Origin: AR5 sp041499965
Lineage (GTDB): Bacteria; Methylomirabilota; Methylomirabilia; Rokubacteriales; CSP1-6
Reading direction: 5' to 3'
DNA: 64,000 nucleotides
Assembly (NCBI GenBank): GCA_041499965.1
Contig: JBGQLG010000008.1
Coordinates: 7,096-71,095, forward strand
In this document: in pieces, positions 1-8,667 of the stretch
Numbering within the stretch: the stretch's first letter is position 1
How the letters are laid out: the number at the start of each line of letters is the position of its first letter
Made by a program: the position numbers and the translations under genes
Notes under the pieces: generated by a model
What the model was told of the DNA's origin: nothing
What the model saw: only the letters and a program-made list of their open reading frames with translations
Database searches by the model: none

Positions 1-1073
<1,073 letters not shown>

Positions 1074-1082
1074 AGACCCCGG

Positions 1083-1101
1083 AGGGGGGCTCCGCTCCCC
1101 T
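1083..1101 (+). other. Short GC hairpin between hom and the next gene
   Basis: An 8-bp stem (one G-T pair) with a 3-nt loop lies 10 bases after the hom stop. No T-run follows, so it is not a classical intrinsic terminator. It may mark an mRNA 3' end or processing point. Confidence 0.35.
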
Positions 1102-1125
1102 TCGAGGCGGCGCTCGACAGCACCC

Positions 1126-2133
1126 GTGAAGCCGTTCCGCGTCGTCGTCGGCATGGTCATCAGCGTGGCGCTGTTCGTCTACCTGCTGCGCAGCGTGGAT
1201 CTGCAGGAGCTGGGGCGGTTGCTGGCGGTGACGCGCTGGGAGTGGGTCCTCCCGGCGGTGGCCGTGGGACCGCTGGGTGTCTGGGCGCGGGCGATCCGCT
1301 GGCGCTACCTCTTTCCGCCGGGCACCCGGCCGCCCGGACTTGTCGCGGCGAATATGATCGGCTACATGGCCAACAACGTGCTGCCGCTGCGGGCCGGCGA
1401 GTTCGTCCGCGTCTACGTCTCCGCCCGGCGCCTGGCCGCCCGGCCGGAGGGCTCGCTCGCCTCGAGCGTGTGGCTGAGCGGCGCCACGCTGGTGGTCGAG
1501 CGGGCGCTCGACAGTCTCACCCTCGTGCTGATCCTGGCCGTGCTCGTCTTCTTCATCCCGGTGCCCCCCGCGTTCCAGTGGGCCGCCGCGATCGTCCTGG
1601 CGATCGACGCCGTCGTGGCCGCGGTGGGCGTCGCGCTGACCCTCGCCCCCGAGCGCGCCCGCCGGCTGATCCTGCGCACGAGCCGGCGATGGCCGGGCGT
1701 GCAGGCGTCGGTCGCCCACCTGCTCGACGTCGTCCTGCGCGGGCTCGAGGGCGTGCGGGCGCCGGCGCACCTGTGGCCGCTGGCGGCGTGGACCGTGCTG
1801 GTATGGACGCTGAGCGCCGTCGGGGCCTGGTCGTTGTTCCGCGCGGTGCACCTGGATCTGCCCCTGCTCGCCGGCTGGACGGTCCTGACCTTCGTGGGCT
1901 TCGGCGTCAGCATCCCGTCGGCCCCCGGCTACGTCGGCGTGTGGCACGCCGCCACCGTGCTGGCGCTGTCGACGTTCGGCGTGGGCCAGTCGACCGCGTT
2001 CGGCTACGCGCTGCTGTATCACGCCAGCCAGTTCGTGCCGCTCACACTGATCGGTTGGCTGTTCCTGCTGCGCGAGCACGTGACGCTCGGCGAGGTCACG
2101 CGCGTCACCCCGGCGGAGCGGCCCGCCACGTGA
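1126..2133 (+). CDS. Flippase-like integral membrane protein (LPG synthase TM / UPF0104 family)
   Basis: A 335-residue multi-spanning membrane protein. It resembles the lysylphosphatidylglycerol-synthase transmembrane / UPF0104 family, whose stand-alone members are thought to act in lipid or lipid-linked-sugar movement. Support: N-terminal helix after MKPFRVVVGMVISVAL, the family-like segment NMIGYMANNVLPLRAGEF at about residues 77-94, and SIPSAPGYVGVWHAA near residues 264-278 followed by more hydrophobic segments. There is no soluble synthase domain, so aminoacyl-lipid synthesis is not expected. It starts with GTG 52 bases after hom, and its stop overlaps the next gene's GTG (GTGA). The substrate cannot be told from sequence. 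Confidence 0.8.
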   Translation: MKPFRVVVGMVISVALFVYLLRSVDLQELGRLLAVTRWEWVLPAVAVGPLGVWARAIRWRYLFPPGTRPPGLVAANMIGYMANNVLPLRAGEFVRVYVSARRLAARPEGSLASSVWLSGATLVVERALDSLTLVLILAVLVFFIPVPPAFQWAAAIVLAIDAVVAAVGVALTLAPERARRLILRTSRRWPGVQASVAHLLDVVLRGLEGVRAPAHLWPLAAWTVLVWTLSAVGAWSLFRAVHLDLPLLAGWTVLTFVGFGVSIPSAPGYVGVWHAATVLALSTFGVGQSTAFGYALLYHASQFVPLTLIGWLFLLREHVTLGEVTRVTPAERPAT

Positions 2134-2861
2134 GGCTCACCGACCGGTTCAGCGCCACCGGCGACGTCCTGTTCCGGTTGCGGAGCTGGCTGCCCCTGCT
2201 CCTGCTGCCGCTGTTCCTGGCGAGCTTCTCGGGGGCCGGCTATCCCTGGGGCTCGCACCGGCTGGACCTGCTGTGGGAGATCTCCTGCTTCGCGATCTCG
2301 GCGCTGGGCATGGCCGTGCGCCTGTTCACCACCGGCACCGCGCCGCGCGGCACCTCGGGCCGCAACACCCGCCAGCAGAAGGCCGCCACGCTCAGCACCA
2401 CCGGCACGTACTCGCTCGTGCGCCATCCGCTCTACCTGGGCAACTACCTCATCGGGCTGGGGATGTCGCTGTTCGCGCGCACGTGGTTCCTGCCGCTGAT
2501 CGTGTCGCTGGCCGCCCTGCTCTATTACGAGCGCATCGCCGCCCGCGAGGAACAGTTCCTCGACTCGCGCTTCGGCGACGCCTTCCGGGCGTGGGCGGCC
2601 CGCGTTCCGGCCTTCGTACCGCGGTGGCGCGGTTGGCAGCCACCGGCGCTGCCGTTCAGCTGGTCCCGGGCGCTCGACCGGGAGTTCTACGCGATCGCCG
2701 AGATCAGCGTGATCTTCTGGGTGCTCGACGTCATCGAGGACTGGTCGGTGGTGCACGTCTTCGAGCTCGATCCGGTGTGGACGGTGGTGGCCGCCGCCGG
2801 CGCGATCTTCTTCGTCGTCATGTGGAGCCGCAAGAAGCTCGGGCACCGCGCGCGTCGCTGA
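2130..2861 (+). CDS. Isoprenylcysteine/phospholipid methyltransferase-like membrane protein
   Basis: A 243-residue membrane protein with the ICMT / phospholipid N-methyltransferase signature. Key motifs are TGTYSLVRHPLYLGNYLIGL (about residues 91-110) and the Glu-rich EEQFLDSRFGDAFRAW about 50 residues later, which in this family shape the SAM and substrate site. Hydrophobic segments flank both. The GTG start at 2130 overlaps the previous stop, and the frame gives no better start downstream. Bacterial members methylate varied lipophilic acceptors, so the substrate is unknown. Pairing with a lipid flippase-like gene suggests an envelope-lipid role, which is inference. Confidence 0.75.
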   Translation: MRLTDRFSATGDVLFRLRSWLPLLLLPLFLASFSGAGYPWGSHRLDLLWEISCFAISALGMAVRLFTTGTAPRGTSGRNTRQQKAATLSTTGTYSLVRHPLYLGNYLIGLGMSLFARTWFLPLIVSLAALLYYERIAAREEQFLDSRFGDAFRAWAARVPAFVPRWRGWQPPALPFSWSRALDREFYAIAEISVIFWVLDVIEDWSVVHVFELDPVWTVVAAAGAIFFVVMWSRKKLGHRARR

Positions 2862-2904
2862 GCGGCGGTGGTCGCCCGGGCACCTTGCCGCCCCTGGGCG
2901 GCGC

Positions 2905-2913
2905 TGGTAGGAT
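2905..2913 (+). promoter_or_regulatory. Extended -10 box, likely leaderless promoter of lysC
   Basis: TGG followed by TAGGAT (4 of 6 to TATAAT) ends 10 nt before the lysC ATG at 2924. No good -35 or Shine-Dalgarno is visible. The spacing places the transcription start at or beside the start codon. Confidence 0.4.
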
Positions 2914-2923
2914 GCGTGGGCTT

Positions 2924-4150
2924 ATGGCGCTCATCGTCCAGAAATACGGTGGGTCGTCGGTCGCGGACGCCGAAAAGATCAAGAACGTCGCCCGCCGGGT
3001 GGCCGAGAGCGCGCCCGGGCACCAGGTGGTGGTCGTCGTCTCCGCCATGGGCAAGACCACCGACGGACTGCTCGCCCTCGCGCGCCAGATCACCGCCGCG
3101 CCCGATCCCCGCGAGATGGACATGCTCCTGGCCACGGGCGAGCAGGTCACCATCGCGCTGCTGGCCGTCGCGCTGCAGGCGCTCGGCTTCAAGGCGCGCT
3201 CGCTCACCGGCCCCCAGGCCGGGCTGCGCACCGACCGCGCCCACACCCAGGCCCGCCTCACGCAGATCACCGCCGAGCGCGTGCGGGCCACGCTCGACGC
3301 CGGGGCCGTGGCGGTGGTGGCCGGCTTCCAGGGGCTGAGCGACGACGACGAGATCACCACGCTGGGCCGCGGCGGCTCCGACCTCACCGCGGTGGCCCTG
3401 GCCGCCGCGCTGAAGGCCGACGTGTGCGAGATCTACACCGACGTCGACGGCGTCTACACCGCCGATCCCAACGTCGTCCCCGACGCGCGCAAGCTGCCGC
3501 GGGTGGCCTACGACGAGATGCTGGAGATGGCCAGTCTCGGCGCCAAGGTCTTGCAGGCGCGCTCGGTGGAGTTCGCCAAGAAGTACGGGGTGACGGTGCA
3601 CGTGCGCTCGACGTTCAAGCCCGACCCCGGCACGATCGTCACCCGAGAGGAGCGCGGGATGGAAGACGTCGTCGTCACCGGCATCACGCACGACCGCAGC
3701 CAGGCGAAGATCTCGCTGTTGCGCGTGCCCGACCGGCCGGGCATCGCCGCCCAGGTCTTCGGCGCCCTCGGGGCCAAGCGCATCGTGCTGGATATGATCG
3801 TGCAGAACATCAGCCGCGACGGCTACACCGACATCTCGTTCACCGTGCCCCGCGGCGACGCCGCCCCCGCCACCGCCGCCCTGGAGGAGATCGCCCGGGC
3901 CATCGGGGCGGCGGGGGTCGTGCACGACGAGCGGGTGGCCAAGATCTCCATCGTCGGCGTCGGCATGCGCAGCCACTCCGGGGTGGCGGCCCGCATGTTT
4001 GGCGCTCTGGCCCGCGAGGGCATCAACATCCAGATGATCTCCACCTCGGAGATCGCCACCTCGTGCGTCATCGAGGACAAGTACGCCGAGCTGGCCGTGC
4101 GCGCCCTGCACGACGCGTTCGAGCTCGGCATCGAAGGGGTCCGGGCGTGA
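2924..4150 (+). CDS. lysC: Aspartate kinase
   Basis: Phosphorylates aspartate, the first step to lysine, threonine and methionine. The 408-residue length matches monofunctional bacterial LysC. Seen: N-terminal VQKYGGSSVAD (nucleotide site), TTLGRGGSDLTAVALAAAL with the catalytic-domain Gly-rich loop, EIYTDVDGVYTADP, and two C-terminal ACT domains (from about residue 263, LLRVPDRPGIAAQVFGALG, and about residue 342, KISIVGVGMRSHSGVAARMF). The ATG at 2924 precedes MALIVQKYGGSS, the usual N-terminus. The stop overlaps the next gene's GTG, so the two are probably cotranslated. Feedback by lysine and/or threonine is expected from the ACT pair. Confidence 0.98.
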   Translation: MALIVQKYGGSSVADAEKIKNVARRVAESAPGHQVVVVVSAMGKTTDGLLALARQITAAPDPREMDMLLATGEQVTIALLAVALQALGFKARSLTGPQAGLRTDRAHTQARLTQITAERVRATLDAGAVAVVAGFQGLSDDDEITTLGRGGSDLTAVALAAALKADVCEIYTDVDGVYTADPNVVPDARKLPRVAYDEMLEMASLGAKVLQARSVEFAKKYGVTVHVRSTFKPDPGTIVTREERGMEDVVVTGITHDRSQAKISLLRVPDRPGIAAQVFGALGAKRIVLDMIVQNISRDGYTDISFTVPRGDAAPATAALEEIARAIGAAGVVHDERVAKISIVGVGMRSHSGVAARMFGALAREGINIQMISTSEIATSCVIEDKYAELAVRALHDAFELGIEGVRA

Positions 4151-5259
4151 TCACCGGCAAGGCGGCCGTCTTCTTCGGCCCCGGCCAGCCGTTCGAGATC
4201 CGCCAGGTGACGCTGCCCGAGGTCGAGCCGGAGGCGGTCGTCATTCGCGTGTCGCTGGCCAACGTGTGCGGCTCCGACCTGCACTTCTGGCGCGGCGACG
4301 CGGCGCTCAAGCTGCCCGCCGACGGCTGGATCTTCGGCCACGAGATGATGGGCCGGGTCGCCCACCTGGGCGCGAAGGTGAAGACCGACTCGCTCGGCCG
4401 CCCGCTCAAGGAGGGCGACCGCGTCGCCTACACGTACTTCTACCCGTGCGGCCGCTGCTACGCGTGCCTCAACAAGGAGCCGGCCAACTGCCCGGCCAAG
4501 ATCGAGCGGCCGCGCGGCCCCGGCGAGTTCCCGCATTTCCATGGCGCCTTCGCCGAGTACTACTACCTGCGACCCGGGGGGGCACTCTTCCTGGTTCCCG
4601 ACTCGCTTCCCGATGCGCTGGTCTCTCCGGTGAACTGCGCGCTCTCCCAGGTCATCTACGGCCTGCACCAGGCCGGGCTGCGCTTCGGCGGCAGCGTCGT
4701 GATCCAGGGCGCCGGCGGGCTCGGTCTCCAGGCGGCGGCGGTGGCCAAGGACATGGGCGCGGCCACCGTGATCGTGATCGACCAGATCCCCGGCCGGCTC
4801 GAGCTGGCGCGGGCCTTCGGCGCCGACCACACGATCAACCTCAAAGACGTCACCGAGCGCAAGGACCGCGTGCACCTCGTGCGCACGTACACGGGCGGCG
4901 CCGGCGCCGACGTGGCCTGCGACTTCGTCGGCTTCCCACAGGTGATCCCCGAGGGCCTGGAGATGCTGCGGACCGGCGGCACCTATCTCGAGATCGGCAC
5001 GATCAGCCGCGGCGCCAAGGTCGAGCTGGAGCCGGCCCAGCTGGTCTGGGGCGCCAAGAAGATCGTCGGCGTCATCATGTACGATGCCTGGGTGATTCCG
5101 CGCGCGCTCGATTTCCTGGTGCGCAACCGCACGCGCTGGCCGTTCGACAGGCTCGTGTCCCACACCTATCCCCTCGAGCAGATCAACAAGGCCTTCGCCG
5201 ATTCCGAGTGGCACGGCCGGGAGACCACGACCATCACACGGGCGGCCTTGATCCCATGA
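4147..5259 (+). CDS. Zinc-dependent alcohol dehydrogenase family protein (MDR superfamily)
   Basis: A 370-residue medium-chain dehydrogenase. Catalytic-zinc ligands are visible in NVCGSDLHFWRG and GHEMMG. A structural-zinc lobe has four Cys in PCGRCYACLNKEPANC. The cofactor Rossmann motif is GAGGLGLQAAAVAKDMGA (about residues 193-210), with an acidic residue after the second strand (VIVIDQ), which suggests NAD over NADP. It lies between lysC and a DksA-like gene with 4-base overlaps on both sides. No family motif fixes the substrate, and the neighbours do not point to one. Threonine/sorbitol-dehydrogenase-like activity is possible but unproven. Confidence 0.88.
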   Translation: MITGKAAVFFGPGQPFEIRQVTLPEVEPEAVVIRVSLANVCGSDLHFWRGDAALKLPADGWIFGHEMMGRVAHLGAKVKTDSLGRPLKEGDRVAYTYFYPCGRCYACLNKEPANCPAKIERPRGPGEFPHFHGAFAEYYYLRPGGALFLVPDSLPDALVSPVNCALSQVIYGLHQAGLRFGGSVVIQGAGGLGLQAAAVAKDMGAATVIVIDQIPGRLELARAFGADHTINLKDVTERKDRVHLVRTYTGGAGADVACDFVGFPQVIPEGLEMLRTGGTYLEIGTISRGAKVELEPAQLVWGAKKIVGVIMYDAWVIPRALDFLVRNRTRWPFDRLVSHTYPLEQINKAFADSEWHGRETTTITRAALIP

Positions 5260-5609
5260 AGGACCTGCGCAAGCGTTTGGAGCGGGAGCGGCAGCTGGCG
5301 GCGAGCCGGCTGCGCCAGATGGGCGGCTCGATCACGCTGGAGGAGACGGCGACGCCGGCCGACAGCGTGTGGGACGAGGCCGATCACATCCAGGCCAGCG
5401 AGCAGCGCGAGATGGGCCTGATGAGCCGCGAGCGGCTCTTCGAGCGCATCGAGCGGATCACCGCTGCCCTCACGCGCATGGACGACGGCACCTACGGCAC
5501 CTGTGTGGAGTGCGGCAAGCCCATCGCGCCCGCGCGCCTCAAGGCGCTGCCCGAGGCGACCACCTGCGTGACCTGCCAGGAGAAGATCGAGCGCGGCGGC
5601 GACGCCTGA
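5256..5609 (+). CDS. DksA/TraR-type C4 zinc-finger protein
   Basis: A 117-residue protein of the DksA/TraR family, which binds the RNA polymerase secondary channel and alters initiation, often with ppGpp. The N-terminal two-thirds is charged and helical (a likely coiled coil). The C-terminal finger is CVECGKPIAPARLKALP followed by CVTC, a CX2C-X17-CX2C arrangement typical of the family. RMDDGTYGTC precedes the finger as in many DksA-like proteins. The ATG overlaps the dehydrogenase stop. It is shorter than E. coli DksA (151 aa), so it may be a DksA-like paralogue rather than the main stringent-response factor. Confidence 0.85.
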   Translation: MKDLRKRLERERQLAASRLRQMGGSITLEETATPADSVWDEADHIQASEQREMGLMSRERLFERIERITAALTRMDDGTYGTCVECGKPIAPARLKALPEATTCVTCQEKIERGGDA

Positions 5610-5665
5610 CCGTCTGCTTTCGTCCACTCTAGCCGCGGGCGGCGGCGGCGTGCGATGGTCCGCTC

Positions 5666-6064
5666 GTGGCGCTCTACTCGCGACACCAGCTGCTGCTCAT
5701 CCTCCTCCTCGCCGGCGCCGCCGGCGCCGGCCTCGCCATCGATCACTGGCGTCGCGCGCGCCCGGAGCTGACCGAGCGACTCGAGGCGCTCGATCGTGTC
5801 GAGCGGCGCGAGACCGCGCCCTCGTTGCCGCGCGCCGCCGCGCGCCGTCCGCGTCCCGGACCGCCGGCGCAGCCGCTCGACGTCAACGTCGCCAGCGAGG
5901 CGGAGCTGGCGCGGCTGCCGGGTGTCGGCGCGGCGCTCGCCTCGCGCATCGTGGCGGCGCGGCCGTTCGCCGAGGTCGAGGACCTGCGCCGGGTGCGCGG
6001 CTTGCGCCGGGCGACGCTCGAGCGCCTCCGGCCCTTCGTGACCGTCGCCGACGATGCCCGATGA
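5666..6064 (+). CDS. comEA: ComEA-like helix-hairpin-helix DNA-binding protein
   Basis: A 132-residue protein with an N-terminal membrane anchor (LLLILLLAGAAGAGLA), a Pro/Arg-rich linker, and a C-terminal helix-hairpin-helix: DVNVASEAELARLPGVGAAL, then ASRIVAARPF and a second hairpin-like VRGLRRATLERL. In ComEA this domain holds incoming duplex DNA at the periplasmic face and passes it to ComEC. The gene overlaps comEC by ATGA, which supports a competence role. It starts with GTG at 5666; an ATG 11 bases upstream is out of frame. Confidence 0.82.
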   Translation: MALYSRHQLLLILLLAGAAGAGLAIDHWRRARPELTERLEALDRVERRETAPSLPRAAARRPRPGPPAQPLDVNVASEAELARLPGVGAALASRIVAARPFAEVEDLRRVRGLRRATLERLRPFVTVADDAR

Positions 6065-8334
6065 GCCGTCCGCTATCCGCGCGCGTCCCGGTCGTGCCGC
6101 TGGCCGCGGCGTTCGCCGGAGGAATCGCGGCGGCGCCGATGGCCACCGTGACGATCGGGGTCGCGGTGTGGGCGGCGACGGTGCTGGTGGCCGGCGTGCT
6201 CGTCGCCCTCGGCCGGCCGGGGACGGCGACCGCGGTGGCGCTGCTGGCGGTCGGGGCGGTCGGCGTCCTCCGGGCCTGCGAGCCCCCGGCCGCGGCGGAT
6301 CACGTGAGCCGGCTGGCGCTGCCGCTCGGCGCGCGGATCGAGGCACGGCTGGTCGACGAGCCCATCCGGTGGACGCCGGACCGGGCCCGACTCCTGGTCG
6401 AGGTCGAGCGCGTGGATGGCGAGACACGCACGGGCACGATGCAGCTCACCGCGTACGGGCCGATCCCGCCCCTGGCCACCGGCCAGCGCATCGCCGCCGA
6501 GGCGCGGCTCGACCAGCCTCGCGGCTTTCGCAATCCGGGGACGTTCGACTACGCCGAGCGGCTGCAGCGCCTCGGCATCGCCGCCGTCGGCAGCGCGCGC
6601 GGCGAGCGCATCGTCGCGCTGGACGAGCGCGAGCCGCCCTGGCCCGCGCGCTTCAGGCGGCGGGCGGTGACGGCCATGCGCGAGGCCTTGCCGCCGGTCT
6701 CGGCCGCGCTGCTGGCCGGGCTGCTGCTGGGCGAGCGCACCGATCTGCCGCCCGACGTCGACGCGGCCTTCCGCCGGGCCGGCGTCTATCACGTGCTGGC
6801 GGTGTCGGGCTTCAACGTCGCGCTGGTGGCGGCGACGGTGTGGGCGCTGCTCGCGCTGGCCCGCGCGCCCCGCCGGGTGGCCGCCCTCGGCGCGCTGGCC
6901 GTCGTCGTGGCCTTTGCGGCCGTGGTCGGCGCGCAGCCCTCGGTGCTGCGCGCGACGCTCATGGCGGTGCTGGTGCTCCTGGCCCTGCTGCTCGAGCGGG
7001 AGGCATCGGTGCTGAACAGCCTGGCCGTCGCGGCGCTGGCGATCCTGGCCGTGCGTCCGACCGACCTGCACGATCCCGGCTTCCAGCTCTCGTTCGCCGC
7101 CACCGCCGGAATCGTGCTGGCCCCGATGCCGCGCGGCCGCTTGGCGGCCGCGCTGGCGGTCAGTGCCGCCGCCCAGCTCGCCGTCCTGCCGATCGGCCTG
7201 GCGCACTTCAACCAGCTATCGACGATCGGCCTGCTCGCCAACCTCGGCGTCGTGCCGCTGGCCGGTCTCGCCACCGTCCTGGGTCTCGTGGCGATCGCCG
7301 CCGGCTTCGCGAGCGACGCGCTGGCCGGGTGGCTCTTCTCGGCGGCGTGGCCGATCCTGATCGCCCTGCGCGGCGTGGTGGCAGTCGCCGCCATGGTCCC
7401 CGGCGCCGTCGTTCACCTGCCGGCGCCCGGCCCCGTGGCGGTGTGCGCCTACGTGGTCGCGCTGGCGCTCGGCCTCGGGGCCTGGCACCTGCGTGAGACG
7501 CGGCGGCGCCGCGCGCGGTGGCTGGCCGCCGGCGCCGGCGGCCTCGTCGTCCTCAGCGGACTGGCGACGCTGGGGCCGGCGCTGCGCCCGGCCGACGGAC
7601 GGCTGCGCGTGAGCGTGCTCGACGTCGGCCAGGGCGACGCGATCGTGGTGGAGGGCCCGGACGGGCGGACGGTGCTCGTCGACGCGGGCGCCGGCGGACC
7701 CTACCGGCTCGACGCGGGCGAGCGCGTCGTGGCGCCGTTCCTGTGGAACCGCGGCGTCCTGCGCCTGGCGGCGACCGTCGTCACGCACGACGACGCCGAT
7801 CACGCCGGCGGCATGGCCGCCGTGCGCGAGCGCTTCACGGTCCGCGAGCGCTGGGATGGCGCGGCCGACGCCGGCCCCCTGGCGCTGGGCGGCGCCATCA
7901 TCACACCGCTGGCCGCCGCCGACAGCGGTCGCAACGACGCCGCCCGCGTCCTGCGCGTCGACTTCGGCCTCGTCTCGGTGCTGCTCGCCTCCGACCTCGA
8001 GGCCGCCGGCGAGCAGGCGCTCGTCTCCTCCGGCGCGCCGCTCGCCGCCGCCGTGCTCAAGGTGCCCCACCACGGCTCGCGCACCTCGAGCGGCTCCGGC
8101 CTGCTCGCGGCCGTCCGTCCCTCGATCGCCCTCATCTCCGTCGGCGCCCGCAACACCTACGGCCACCCCGATCCCGGCGTCCTCGCCCGCCTCACCGCCG
8201 CCGGCGCCGACGTCTACCGCACGGACCAGGATGGCGCCCTGCTCCTCGAAACCGACGGCCGCACGCTCACCGTCACTCGCTGGGCCTCGCGCTCGACCGT
8301 CCGCTACTGCCTCGACCCCGAAACGCCCTGCTGA
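6061..8334 (+). CDS. comEC: DNA internalization competence protein ComEC/Rec2
   Basis: The inner-membrane channel for single-stranded DNA uptake in natural transformation. The 757 residues have the three expected parts. They are an N-terminal domain with helices and a soluble OB-like section (DUF4131 region, about 1-190); the polytopic Competence domain (about 215-500), including LLLGERTDLPPDVDAAFRRAG and YHVLAVSGFNVAL; and a C-terminal metallo-beta-lactamase domain (from about 515) with LDVGQGDAIVVEGPDG, THDDADHAGG (metal site) and VPHHGSRTS. Length is normal for the family. The C-terminal domain is complete, so the nuclease-like part should be functional. Palindromic element A begins 17 bases after the stop. 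Confidence 0.96.
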   Translation: MSRPLSARVPVVPLAAAFAGGIAAAPMATVTIGVAVWAATVLVAGVLVALGRPGTATAVALLAVGAVGVLRACEPPAAADHVSRLALPLGARIEARLVDEPIRWTPDRARLLVEVERVDGETRTGTMQLTAYGPIPPLATGQRIAAEARLDQPRGFRNPGTFDYAERLQRLGIAAVGSARGERIVALDEREPPWPARFRRRAVTAMREALPPVSAALLAGLLLGERTDLPPDVDAAFRRAGVYHVLAVSGFNVALVAATVWALLALARAPRRVAALGALAVVVAFAAVVGAQPSVLRATLMAVLVLLALLLEREASVLNSLAVAALAILAVRPTDLHDPGFQLSFAATAGIVLAPMPRGRLAAALAVSAAAQLAVLPIGLAHFNQLSTIGLLANLGVVPLAGLATVLGLVAIAAGFASDALAGWLFSAAWPILIALRGVVAVAAMVPGAVVHLPAPGPVAVCAYVVALALGLGAWHLRETRRRRARWLAAGAGGLVVLSGLATLGPALRPADGRLRVSVLDVGQGDAIVVEGPDGRTVLVDAGAGGPYRLDAGERVVAPFLWNRGVLRLAATVVTHDDADHAGGMAAVRERFTVRERWDGAADAGPLALGGAIITPLAAADSGRNDAARVLRVDFGLVSVLLASDLEAAGEQALVSSGAPLAAAVLKVPHHGSRTSSGSGLLAAVRPSIALISVGARNTYGHPDPGVLARLTAAGADVYRTDQDGALLLETDGRTLTVTRWASRSTVRYCLDPETPC

Positions 8335-8351
8335 CGTTGAGTTGCACCGCT

Positions 8352-8628
8352 CGCGTGGTGTGGGTCGGAGGCGGGAGGACGCGCTGGGGCCGGCGCAGGC
8401 GCCGCGGGCGCGCCTGCATGACTCGCCTGTCGCCGTAACTCGCTCCGGGCGCGGCGAGCGCGGGCCCCCCATCCCCCCGAGGGGGTTGGGTTGCCGGCCA
8501 ATCGAGACGTGTGCGACGCGCTCGCCGCGCCCTGCGCTCGAACGGCGACGACGGCTCGCCATGGAGGCACGCCCGCGGCGCCTGCGCCGGCCCCAGCGCG
8601 TCCTCCCGCCTCCGACCCACACCACGCG
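8352..8628. repeat. Palindromic element A (277 bp, core-containing family)
   Basis: Fills most of the 333-bp gap between comEC and dapL. The outer arms 8352-8420 and 8560-8628 are inverted copies of 69 bp with only 2 mismatches. Inside, 8422-8450 is a 29-nt module repeated exactly in elements C and D, and 8463-8490 is the G/C-tract core (GGCCCCCCATC, then CGAGGGGGTTGGG). The inner flanks also pair imperfectly, so the RNA of either strand could fold into one long hairpin. There is no transposase ORF and no T-run. Apparent ORFs inside it are products of the repeat. Confidence 0.9.
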
Positions 8629-8651
8629 GCACGCTACGTCGCGGCGCAATT

Positions 8652-8660
8652 TGTTAGAAT
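8652..8660 (+). promoter_or_regulatory. Extended -10 box, likely leaderless promoter of dapL
   Basis: TGTTAGAAT (extended TG-n plus TAGAAT, 5 of 6) ends 7 nt before the dapL ATG. It lies in a small AT-rich patch just outside palindrome A. No Shine-Dalgarno is present, so a leaderless mRNA is likely. Confidence 0.5.
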
Positions 8661-8667
8661 TCGCGGC

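Noticed and set aside
2862..2923. Lysine riboswitch ahead of lysC
   Set aside because: Only 62 bases separate the genes and a -10-like box lies 10 nt before the ATG. There is no room for a riboswitch of about 170 nt.
8352..8628. Insertion sequence or MITE with terminal inverted repeats
   Set aside because: No transposase, no clear target-site duplication, and the arms differ completely between copies that share the same core, unlike IS or MITE families.
8273..8632. Small open frames inside palindrome A on both strands
   Set aside because: They encode the two arms of the inverted repeat and resemble only translations of other copies of the element. There is no start signal or codon bias.
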